Origin: Meconema thalassinum
Lineage: Eukaryota > Arthropoda > Insecta > Orthoptera > Tettigoniidae
Length of the DNA stretch: 64,000 bases
Reading direction: 5' to 3'
NCBI GenBank assembly: GCA_946902985.2
Contig: OX336397.1
Span: forward strand, 156,667,890-156,731,889
Every line of letters begins with the position of its first letter. Positions within the stretch are counted from its first letter, which is position 1. Position numbers and translations under genes: made by a program. Under the pieces are notes generated by a model. That model did no database searches and had not been told where the DNA came from. It saw only the letters and a program-made list of their open reading frames with translations. Of this stretch, positions 35,601-43,119 are shown in pieces.

Positions 35601-38600
35601 ACGCACGCTTTCCCAATGGCTGGATTGGTACGTGCAATCATTTCAGGAGTAACTGTCAAGTTGGCGGCAGAAATTCGCTCCCGCAGGTGCTCCAAATCCC
35701 GATTTTTTTTCTGGAAACACAATGTTTTTAATGTACCCCCAGAAAAAAATCCAAAGGGGTTAGGTCAGGACTTCATTGGCGTGCGCGCCCCCGGCCGACC
35801 TTAGCTACTGCGCATCTAGTGTGCGCATAGAAAGGTCACGTCCCCTCCAAAACAAAACTTACTTTAACCAGCTGGCGTTCAGTGATAGAATTACACGTTT
35901 AACATAAAGGGTTTCGGTGCTATAATTTTTTGAAATGTAGGCATTATTTTTCGATAACCCTGAACTTTGTTCACCATATCACGCAACAGCTCGATGTTTA
36001 TTCGTGTGAATCAGCACACACGAATCCGGCAACAATGCCACTGCTTGTAGTTGTTTGGGGACACTTAAGGGATACGTTAGATGGCACCTAACAGCCTGCA
36101 GAAACATTTCAACCAAAAATATACCATCTTTAGTACGTGGTGTAGTTTATACACCAGCGCGTGTACTTTAAGGTGGTCAAACCTCTTATTTCCACTGCCT
36201 TGCATCAAAAGGGATAGAGAGTAAAACCTCACAAACTCACGGCTCAGTTGTTCGAGAGTTGGTGACTGAGCTGGATCTGACATTGGACCAGACTCTGCAC
36301 TACTTCTTGCCCAGTACCGTAATCGTCATATTACAAGGATTGAGAATATTTACCGTCTCATGTCTTTATTTTCTTTATTATTTCATCGATGCCCCTTTCG
36401 ATCTGAATTCCACATTCATTCATTTATAGACTAGTATCAACCTGATCATTTAAAAATCACGACAAGCATATCGTACGTTGTTGCAATGTTAAAGAACCCA
36501 TTTGAATTCAGTAGGCCGTGTTCATAATGGCAAAATTAACCTCGGGATTTTCCACCAACACAAAAAATGTTTCTCCTCTCTCTACTAGAAAGCGCTATAG
36601 TTCAAGAAGATTAGACATGTAACCTCCTTGACTTTCATAGCGCTCCAAGGAACAACAACAAAAATCGACATGCAAGCTGCCCTCTGTGCGTCAAATAGCT
36701 AATCTTGCACCCGGCATCCGAGGCCATACGATATTTTAATTATTATTATCCTGATCATTATAGGCAGATGACCTTTATGTTTTGCACTTAATTCATTATA
36801 GGACAGATCTATTTTTTCAAATATTTTCGTTCGTATTTATGCCTTTTCAAGTTTAATTATTGCCAAACTTTAATTTTGTTGTATTATATTAATTTAATGT
36901 ATACTTATTTCTCCAATTTGAATTTTAAACTGTTCAACATTTATTCCGGGCTTGGGACTGGCATGGGGTTGAGTTGGATTGCTCCCCCGACGGCTGGGTT
37001 CTATTTCATAAAATAAATCGTCCTTTAGTTATGCGGTTTATATACAGACAACCACCACCACCACCACCAATCATGTGTCTTTCCTTTGATTTTAGATCAA
37101 TGAGGAGAAAGAATTTCATTTAAATCAGTTAAATGGCTGATATCACCGATCGCTTACATGACGATTATCGCTGTTCACAGAGAATACCCACCAATCATTA
37201 ATGGTTTAATAGCGAACTTTATTGAAACCTGTATCAGTTCACGTGTCGCTTCCGTGGTGTAGAGGTCAGCATGCTAAGCTGCCACCCCGGAGGTCCGCGG
37301 TTCGATTCCCGGCTCTGCCACGAAATTTGGAAAGTGGTATGAGGATTGGAACGCGATCTACTCAGCCTCGTGTGGTCCAAATGAGTAGAGGGGATTCAAT
37401 TCCCACCTCAGCCATCTTTGAAGAGGTTTCCGTGGTTTTCCACTTAGTCTCCAGGCAAATGCCGGGATAATTCCTAGCCCTATCCCTCCAAATCTTACCC
37501 CCAACTTCCCTTCCCATCCCTCATGAGGCCCATGTTCGCTTTGCAGATGAGGCCACCAGGGCGAGGAGTTGGTCCCACCTCCCCAGTTGTATCCCCCGAC
37601 CAGGTGTTTCAAGCTCCAAGACACTGCCCTGGCGGCGGTAATGGTGGGATCCCTTGCTGAGTCTGAGGGAAAAGCCAACCTGGAGGGTAAACCGACTAAA
37701 AAAGCAGTTCACATGTGTTGAATTGAACTACGTTGTTTACTGTGCAGCTAAGCCCGCCTCACCCCCAGCGGACTACTTCGCTATCCAAGGGCTGGGCTAC
37801 TACTACAAGTTCCACTACGACGAACGCACCTGGGGCGAAGCTGAGATGATTTGTGAGAGTGAGGGGACGCACTTGGCAGTGATCGCTGGAGAGTTGGACA
37901 GGTATCTCATCATCGCCCTGTTCCAGAGGTTCGACTACAACGGCTCCCACAAGAACCAGCCGCTCGCCGTGGGGTTCAACAGTATCATCAAGTCAGGAGA
38001 CTATCGTACCATCCTCAGTAAGTATCGCTCATCGTGAGCGTCAATGATATCATCAAGACAGGAGACTATCGCACAATCCTCAGTAAGTATCGCTCATCGT
38101 GGCCTTCAATGATATCATCAAGACAGGAGACTATCGCACCATCCTCAGTAAGTATCGCTCATCGTGAGCTTCAACGATATCATCAAGACAGGAGACTATC
38201 GCACAATCCTCAGTAAGTATTGCTCATCGTGAGCTTCAATGATATCATCAAGTCAGGAGACTATCGCTTGACAGTCAAAACTGGTCATGCAATAAGTGTC
38301 CCAGTGAAGTGCTCTCAACAGGATGCGCAAGACCCTAACCAGATAAGTAGCTTGTACAATACAGTAAAATCAGAATTGACCGTTTACAACAACCACATAT
38401 TCACTCCAAACAGGCAAATACCGGAAGTCAATCACCACTTCCAGTATCTCAACAAAACATCATATAGATTACAACTAACAAATACCGACGAGTCGCATTA
38501 CCAATACTGCAACTAAATACGTGTACATATTGTAAATATTTTCACCCGTATTTTAAGACATATATTTTATAGCCTAGGTGTAATGGATCTGATGATGATC

Positions 38601-39870
38601 GCTTGACGTTCGAAACTGGTCATCCAAGTGCATTTATTAAACTCATGTAATTTCTTTCAGGATTTAGGGAATAACCCATCTCATTCTGGTACAATCGTGT
38701 AGACCGACAGAAAAGCACCAAACCTTTATTTACTAAGACAACACTGAAAACTGGCTTCAAATACCATAATGCTTATAGAGAATTGTAACGTGCCACCCCT
38801 TGTGTCACCTTCGTTAACTGGATTACGGTGGGTAGAAGCACAAAACAATGGTCCTTTTAAAGAAAAAGTAATTTTATTGCAGCTCTTAGCAAGTTACAGT
38901 ACACCGCACAATAAACAGATACAAGCAATTAGTATCTCGCTCTAGTTCCTCTCTGACTGGGAACACTTCCCGTTCACTCTCTCGAGCAGCTGTCCGTTCA
39001 TTAATTACGCTGACCTGTGTCTAGCCAGTCTGTCACTCACCAAAATACCTGTACACTCCCTTGAGTACACAAACTACGGTTAGGCTACTTACAAGTCTGC
39101 TACACACTGCTCCGGAAAGACTCTCACTGGGTTTCGCAATTCACACAGCACTTCACTGCATGCAATAGCCTCACTTCGGTTTCGCAAGTCACGTCACCAC
39201 ACCACTGTCGCTCAGGTAAAAACACGCACTATCTCAAAAACACTGTCCCTCCCTCGTTGATGAGGCCGCTTATATAGCAAGCTAGTGACTCAATGAATGC
39301 TTCTAGAATCGTCCAGGATTCACGCCTTCTCGAGATTTCCATCACTAGCTGGGTCACGAATATTCTGGACCATCCCTTTGTCCTCGCAGTCCGTTGCGTA
39401 AGGCAGAGCATAGCCCGGGGCAGCTGTGACTCACGAGGCGAGGCGACGAAACAAACTCACAGCCGTAACAGTATGATCTAGAACCAGTGAAATTTTCACT
39501 GTTCTTGATTAAGACTCGATTATTGTCCTAGATATTGTAAGCTGTTAAATACCTCTTCATGTAATGCAAGAGATTTTGGTTTGTACGACTGCCGTTATGC
39601 TCAACTTGTGCTTTTCTCTTCCCGTCAGACGAGCCTCTGTCCTGTCTGGAGTTCCAGACCTGGGCGAGTGGTCAGCCCAATGCTACCGCCGGGAATTGTG
39701 GTGCTATCAACGGGAAAGGTGAGCTCATGGTGATCGGCTGTGGCCAGAAGCTCCCCTTCATCTGCCAGTGGCAGTCACCGGACAGCGCAACAAACAACTA
39801 CCAGCGTCTAGGGATGTCCCAGAAGGCCATAAAGCAGCTGGCAGACCGTCTTGTCTCACAACATCACTAA
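23529..39870 (+). CDS. Secreted C-type lectin, haemolymph LPS-binding protein type (4 exons)
   Basis: Join 23529-23672, 33881-34001, 37748-38017 and 39629-39870: 777 nt, 258 residues, all junctions GT-AG with matching phases (0, 1, 1). Residues 1 to about 19 (WMLSCTLLLGCVLCVSC) form a signal peptide. An N-terminal extension with C23, C75 and C80 follows, then one C-type lectin domain from about 98 to 226. C124-C224 and C202-C216 are the expected disulfide pairs, and C184 is extra. Sequons lie at N40, N72, N153 and N196. QPN (194-196) stands at the sugar and Ca2+ loop, but the WND-like second motif is replaced by ELMVIG (210-215). Family members bind microbial sugars or LPS in haemolymph; that role is inferred from the fold and family. 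The first exon was chosen because its Met is followed by a good signal peptide and a strong donor. A non-coding first exon upstream cannot be excluded. No AATAAA is seen within about 590 bp after the stop. Confidence 0.88.
24130..24240 (-). mobile_element. SINE S4 head fragment
   Basis: The minus strand has CTAGTGGTGTAGTGGCTAGC (A-box region) and ends with GGGTACACTCAGCCTTG, both found in other S4 copies. It lies in lectin intron 1. Confidence 0.55.
24361..24378 (+). repeat. Run of 18 G
   Basis: Eighteen consecutive G in lectin intron 1, able in principle to form a G-quadruplex in the nascent transcript. The length may be imprecise in an assembly. Confidence 0.85.
24980..25780 (+). repeat. 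Hairpin-ended satellite element HE-d
   Basis: It opens with TTTATG and an A run, then GGCTAATGAGATCACCTTTT and CTTCTAAACGCCTGGAGCG. The body has phrases such as CCAACATGGTGGCAGTGCG and CAAGATGGCGGCTGTGCG that also occur at 41120-41600 and 62815-64000. It lies in lectin intron 1. Confidence 0.7.
26020..26465 (-). pseudogene. LINE reverse-transcriptase C-terminal fragment, group K
   Basis: The minus strand reads KRRDRLVGHRLRHPGIASLV, then LEYVKQIASDVGCCSYVEME and QLAQDREAWSAASNQSKD. This is the conserved C-terminal end of a common insect LINE group. Frameshifts separate it from upstream parts near 26380-26440. It lies in lectin intron 1; sister fragments are at 18905-19310 and 48204-48587. Confidence 0.8.
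26687..27140 (+). mobile_element. SINE S1, nearly full length
   Basis: Head with GGTGGCGTAGTTGGTAGC (A box) and GGGTTCAAACCC (B box), S1 core, and the tail ending GAACCAACCAACC. No convincing TSD was found. It lies in lectin intron 1. Confidence 0.85.
27141..27844. other. No gene recognised
   Basis: Intronic sequence without a recognised repeat or motif. Confidence 0.35.
27845..28445 (+). pseudogene. Jockey-like LINE reverse-transcriptase fragment
   Basis: The plus strand reads HLHNRQANRQLKI, then PKYLGDTLDRSLTHRKHL, NTTAKVRTRNNILQKLCGTT and SALGLVYSTAEYCASVWL (27924-28257), then after frameshifts LPIHD and FNKGFDISDTLEQK. The PKYLGxTLDRxL and NILxKLxGTxWG motifs are typical of jockey-type elements. 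It lies in sense orientation in lectin intron 1. The matching C-terminal end is found 2.9 kb downstream at 31300. Confidence 0.8.
28446..30560. other. No gene recognised; short repeats only
   Basis: Contains an (AAT)n run at about 28676-28702 and two related 80-90 bp stretches sharing GGTAAGAACTCGCTC near 28756 and 28830. The rest has no recognised coding or repeat match. It may be one or more inserted elements, since jockey-like LINE parts flank it. Confidence 0.4.
30575..30735 (+). repeat. 33-bp minisatellite, about 4.8 copies
   Basis: Units of the form ACGTCCTCAGACGCACAAAT plus AAAAGTCCACGTT. The period of 33 keeps one frame open (YVLRRTNKSLR repeated), but this open frame is explained by the repeat. 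Lectin intron 1. Confidence 0.85.
31300..31760 (+). pseudogene. Jockey-like LINE C-terminal end and 3' region
   Basis: It encodes GFDLPRCTWKTANRIRTNHG and then CKNLLYKWNKIPDPACVCGA, the C-terminal NRIRTxHG and zinc-ligand region of jockey-type polyproteins. A 3' region ending in CTAAATAAATCCC follows near 31750. It would be the missing end of the fragment at 27845-28445. Confidence 0.75.
31930..32300 (-). repeat. Repeat J, copy 1
   Basis: The minus strand shares ATGGACCTGTGAGATTCTGT, CCATGGTTACCG and AATGTGGTTTTCGG with 47835-48070 in the same order, with different spacing. No coding was recognised. Confidence 0.5.
32650..32815 (-). mobile_element. SINE fragment, S4-like
   Basis: The minus strand has a tRNA-like start (GCGGTGGCCGAGAACGCTAA) and an S4-like body with CCAGGCAAATGCCGGGACGG. 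The B box is degenerate. Lectin intron 1. Confidence 0.45.
33066..33507 (-). mobile_element. SINE S1, 5'-truncated
   Basis: The S1 tail starts at GGGGCTGCGACAACGCGGTC near 33081, and the core ends at AAAATCCGACGG, where the head is lost and an S3 copy begins. Lectin intron 1. Confidence 0.8.
33508..33832 (+). mobile_element. SINE S3, 5'-truncated, (ATT)n tail
   Basis: It starts within the tRNA-like head (GTGTCGGACTTCCAACCCC, then TTCGCTCCTGGCCATGG) and ends in (ATT)n at about 33810-33830. It ends about 50 bp before lectin exon 2. Confidence 0.8.
33881..34001 (+). CDS. Lectin exon 2
   Basis: 121 nt between the acceptor TTCTTGGTCGCAG and the donor GTAAGT. It reads in phase 0 as MVVEDYSGKPLDKNQWNTKV and on to VQAAVS, leaving one base for the next codon. 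It forms the N-terminal extension typical of insect LPS-binding lectins. Confidence 0.85.
34262..34998 (+). repeat. Repeat C, copy 3 (uninterrupted)
   Basis: The most complete copy: it starts near TGATGATGATAATTGTTGTT, continues GGGGCCTAACATCTAGGTTA, and ends GATGTGAGCCCCTGGGGG. Reference for copies 1 and 2. Lectin intron 2. Confidence 0.8.
35289..35962 (+). mobile_element. DNA transposon deletion derivative with about 190-bp TIRs
   Basis: The ends CAGGGTCGTCGAAAATTAAT and (reversed) ATTATTTTTCGATAACCCTG open inverted repeats running to about 35478 and back from 35962 to about 35778. The interior joins two short transposase pieces: AVIRWFNQFKETGTVEKKSR with PGRPPTS (N-terminal HTH) and NARFPNGWIG (C-terminal DDE region). 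The middle of the gene is missing. The terminus resembles the right end of the decayed transposon at 62.2-62.7 kb. Lectin intron 2. Confidence 0.8.
36445..36745 (+). mobile_element. SINE S3, 5'-truncated
   Basis: The body TTAAAGAACCCATTTGAATT through GGCCATACGATATT matches the other S3 copies; the tRNA-like head is missing. Lectin intron 2. Confidence 0.75.
37243..37702 (+). mobile_element. SINE S4 with tRNA-Gly(GCC)-like head
   Basis: The head resembles a tRNA: GTGGTGTAGAGGTCAGC (A box), an anticodon-loop-like CTGCCAC (GCC, Gly) and CGCGGTTCGATTCCCGG (B box). A second, weaker tRNA-like unit follows with GGATTCAATTCCCACC. The body continues to about 37702, only 45 bp before the exon 3 acceptor of the lectin gene. 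Its 3' part (GGCCACCAGGGCGAGGAG, then GGCGGCGGTAATGG) is unlike the S1-type tail of other S4 copies. Confidence 0.75.
37748..38017 (+). CDS. Lectin exon 3 (first half of lectin domain)
   Basis: 270 nt after the acceptor TTTACTGTGCAG, completing a split Pro codon. It holds the first half of the domain (GYYYKFHYDERTWGEAEMIC, then GTHLAVI and LAVGF). It ends at ATCCTCA, followed by GTAAGT at 38018. Of the four copies of this donor, only the first gives an open frame: the next runs into TGA at 38035-38037. Confidence 0.9.
37974..38267 (+). repeat. 65-bp tandem repeat of exon 3 end plus donor site
   Basis: The last 44 nt of exon 3, the donor and about 20 bp of intron are repeated. Donors AGTAAGTAT occur at 38018, 38083, 38148 and 38213, exactly 65 bp apart; the fifth unit diverges before its donor. 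Copies 2-4 share ATCATCAAGACAGGAGACTA against AAGTCAGG in the exon. A spacing of 65 is not a multiple of three. Confidence 0.92.
38784..39470 (-). mobile_element. Probable solo LTR (687 bp) in intron 3
   Basis: On the minus strand the segment starts TGTTACGGCTGTGAG and ends GCACGTTACA. Inside, in the right order, are a TATA-like GCTATATAAGC (near 39270) and AATAAAAT (near 38870). No internal retrotransposon region follows and no TSD was found, so the call rests on the ends and signals. Confidence 0.5.
39629..39870 (+). CDS. Lectin exon 4 (second half of lectin domain, stop)
   Basis: 242 nt after the acceptor TTCTCTTCCCGTCAG. It completes the split Asn and encodes EPLSCLEFQTWASGQPN, then GNCGAI, then GCGQKLPFIC, and a 33-residue polar C-terminal tail after the last domain Cys. 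Stop TAA at 39868-39870. Confidence 0.9.
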
Positions 39871-40459
39871 CTCACTTTTCTCATTGCTCAATATTGTCAG
39901 TCGTATATGAGCTACGTTTCATTCGTTCACAAGGCTTTTCAAGATTTCTTGGCAAGTCTATGAGGACATTGGACAGAATTACAGCTATGAAAGACATGAT
40001 AACTCTTTCAGCCCCCAAGTCTGTTAACCTCGATCTGTTGAAACAGCAGTAACCGACATCTCAGCTAAACACTGTTATTTTTTGTATTGACGTTCACTTT
40101 AGTTTGTGTTTAGTAAAAGATTTCCTCAACTACAACTGTACAGAATTAATACTGTTCAGTCAGTCAATACGATTGTAAATCGAATTTACAATAATTGTTG
40201 GTTGATTGTTTTGTGTTTTGTTTCGATCTGCAACCCTTATTTCGTATTTTACCCGTGCTGCCTGGGCTTGTGTTATCACCGCTCGTGCTTTCGATATAGT
40301 TTTATTGGTAGGCCTACGTATTTTGAGGTTTAATTTACTACTATGCATTCTTTTAACCAAATAGCCTTGTCTAAGTTCATGAGTTTTAGTCTGAGTGATT
40401 CGAATCTTTTGGCTTCACGATTTGCCATGAATATTATTATATTGGAATTTATTTTAGCC
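39871..40459 (+). other. Lectin 3' flank, no gene
   Basis: Presumably the 3' UTR and downstream flank. No AATAAA was found. A perfect 9-bp inverted repeat ATTGTAAAT/ATTTACAAT with a 3-nt loop lies near 40169-40190. Confidence 0.4.
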
Positions 40460-41109
40460 TACGAAGGATGTTTTTTAATTAAGGGCCGTTTCTTAAGCCC
40501 GTAGTAAGTGCTCATGCCGCAACAAGCGTGCTAGCTACCTTTCGGCTTCCTTCGCGAACAAGCAGCTGTGTAGCTAACCTGTACGCTGAACTGTGCATCT
40601 TTACAATGTTCAAGATTATTGATTCGCCCGCCGCGTGTGAGGTACGATCTGTGATACGCTTTTTGAGTACAAGAAACATGTCGGCTGCAGACATTCACCG
40701 TCAGCTTTGTGAGGTGTATGATGATAATGCAATGACGGAAGGTAAAGTGCGAAAATAGGTACGCGAGTTCAAAAGTGGCCGTAAAAATGTTCATGACGAT
40801 GAACGCTCAGGTCTGTGATCACAGATGACTTGGTGACTGCAGCTGAAACGTCATCTTGGTGAGAAGCGTTTCTCCGACGATGAAGAACTGAAAACAGATG
40901 TGAATTCTTGGTTGTCAGAGCAGGCGGCAAACTTTTATGCAGAGGGATTTCAGAACTTAGTTTTAAGGTATGACAAGTGCCTAAATATACAAGGCAACTA
41001 TGTAGAAAAATAGAGGAAGGTATGTAAAACCTAAAAATAAACGTGGTTTGAAAATAAAATGTTTGGTTAATTAAAGAAAACGGCCCTTACTTATAAAACA
41101 TCCCTCATA
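40460..41109 (+). mobile_element. Mariner internal-deletion derivative
   Basis: Ends at TA dinucleotides (40460-40461, 41108-41109) with inverted termini of type GGATGTTTT and AAGGGCCGTTT. The 5' part encodes the N-terminal helix-turn-helix region (SAADIHRQLCEVYDDNAMTE, then FKSGRKN and DDERSG), with stops. Near 40838 it jumps to the C-terminal part (RFSDDEELKTDVNSWLSEQA to GNYVEK and stop). The catalytic core is deleted. Confidence 0.85.
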
Positions 41110-41114
41110 TTTTC

Positions 41115-41600
41115 ATTTTCTAAAACTATAGGCTTATAAGATCACATTTTGTCCATGTGTATGTGTGCGAGTATGTGTGTGTGTGTGTGTGTGCGTATGT
41201 GTGTATGTCCCCTAATAATATCTAAACGGCCTAAACGATTTCAATGAAACTTGGTAAGTACATAGTATGTATCAAATTTTGATACGTTTCACCAATCCAG
41301 CTGGATTCTATATCTCCACAACAATAACAAAAATTGCTCCTTGAAATTTTGTACGGTGATGAAGGAAACTACTAGAAGTTCACCTATGTAACTTTCAGAA
41401 ACCTGTTAACTAAAATACCAACATGGCGGACAAGCAAAGTTGAAACATTTAAATGGACCTTTCTCGTGATTTAAAAATGCGAACGTTGTGAAATGGTTAT
41501 ACAAATGTTAATCCACTGGTATCTAAAATGATTCAATTGTTTTCATAACATCAAGATGGTGGCAGTGCGAGATTTTAAAATTTTCAATAGATAAACAATG
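41115..41600 (+). repeat. Hairpin-ended satellite element HE-e
   Basis: It starts with AGGCTTATAAGATCACATTT, a (TG)n run near 41170-41195, then TATCTAAACGGCCTAAACG. The body phrases AACATGGCGGACAAGC and ATCAAGATGGTGGCAGTGCG match HE-d and HE-g. Confidence 0.7.
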
Positions 41601-41634
41601 TGGCCAAATAATTTGTACCAATGAGCTTGCAAAA

Positions 41635-41945
41635 GCCGGCCCCGTGGTGTTGGAGTAACGCGCCTTCCTCTCATCTGGAGGCCCTGGCTTCGATTCCCGG
41701 CTTCGTCACGGACATTAGAAACTGACGTGAGGGATGGAATGGGTGCAATGAGCCTCGTGAGGACAATTGAGTAGCTGTCTGACAGTGAGACAGCGCCCCG
41801 GTCACGAAAACCAAGATTAACGGCCGAGGGGATCCGATTCACTGACCACGCGTCACTCCAATATCTGCAGGCCAAATGACTGTGCAGCGGTCGCTTGGTA
41901 GGCCTAGGTCCTTCATGGGCTGAGGTAAATAAATAAAATATAAGC
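41635..41945 (+). mobile_element. SINE S6, tRNA-headed
   Basis: Head with CCCCGTGGTGTTGGAGTAAC (A-box region) and GGCTTCGATTCCCGGC (B box); 3' end in AAATAAATAAAATA. Right after it (41943-42002) lies an inverted copy of part of its 3' region (ACCAAGCGACCGCTGC against GCAGCGGTCGCTTGGT). Confidence 0.7.
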
Positions 41946-42002
41946 CCTGGCACTACAGCCCGTGAAGGGCCTAGATCTACCAAGCGACCGCTGCCCAGTC
42001 AT

Positions 42003-43119
42003 TTAGAGTGAATATCTCTGCTGCAAATATGTCTGCAAATGAATTAATTTCGGACCAATTTGTCCCGAATGTGAAACGTAACGCAAATGTTTGACCAGTG
42101 TGGACATTGGCTTAAAGGACGAAGTGTGTTTGATGTGTTCCTCGCAGCACACAATTTGTTGATGAAGTCTAAACCAACGATTCATAAACAGTTCATATAA
42201 ATGTAAACCCTGCTACACAAAATATGAATTCCATTACTGAACTGTTGTGTTTATTTCCAGTCTTGTACAAACTTAATAAAGCTATGTTTATAAAAGTTCC
42301 AAAACGAAGTTAGGAATTGCTTTCCCCTTGAGTAGATGCTTGTAATTCTATTAAGCCCCAAGGTTTAACTCCTGCCAATGGACATGTCTCTTCCAGGGTG
42401 AAACTAAAGTTAGTCACATTGGCTGTGTTTTAAGATGTGGAACATCTAGATCATTTGTTCTCACCTGCTACTATGAGAGACGTTTCGTCAGTTTATTTTA
42501 CAGGTTTACACATTCGCTAATAATAATAACTAGCAGGAGTACCCATTCTTCGAACGGTCTTCGGTATTAATAACCAGAGCTACTGTTGCAATGGTTAGGG
42601 GCATGGAACTTGTTTGTCGACGAAGAAAAATGATTAGTTAAAATGTGCTCTCAAACTAAATTTACCTAACGTGTACTTCCTGGCGTGAAAATAAAATTGA
42701 AGACCTCGTAGACGAAATGCAATACACGTCACATAAAAACTGGCCCTCACCGTTATGTCAAATGTACAGAAAGACCTCTTAAATAAATTATAAAGGCTTG
42801 TGGTGCTTGAAAATTCAGTTTTTTTTAGCCTCCAATGGCCCAAATTCCTAAAAGCCATAAAAATAATATCTCAATTCAGGAATTTTTGACAATAATGTTG
42901 CTGTTTGGAGATATAATAGACCTTCTGTACGACATATCGCACGTGTAAATTGCGTGAAAAAATATTAGGGTACCCCTTGAACCCCTTAAGCTCGTTATAT
43001 ATATTGATGATTTTACAGCTTAATTTGGTTCCGTGATAACCTATTAGCCATTTGCAAACTTTCACAGCAATGTAATACATTATTTAAGAAAAGCGCACAA
43101 TATGCATAATATTATATAT
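42003..43119. other. No gene recognised
   Basis: AT-rich sequence. A short ACTAGCAGGAGTACCC near 42529 resembles the opening motif of the arrays at 15395 and 43127. Confidence 0.35.

Noticed and set aside
37654..37747. Upstream extension of lectin exon 3 as coding
   Set aside because: The frame is open to 37654 but comes from the S4 SINE and 45 bp of intron. The acceptor at 37746-37747 gives the correct phase with exon 2.
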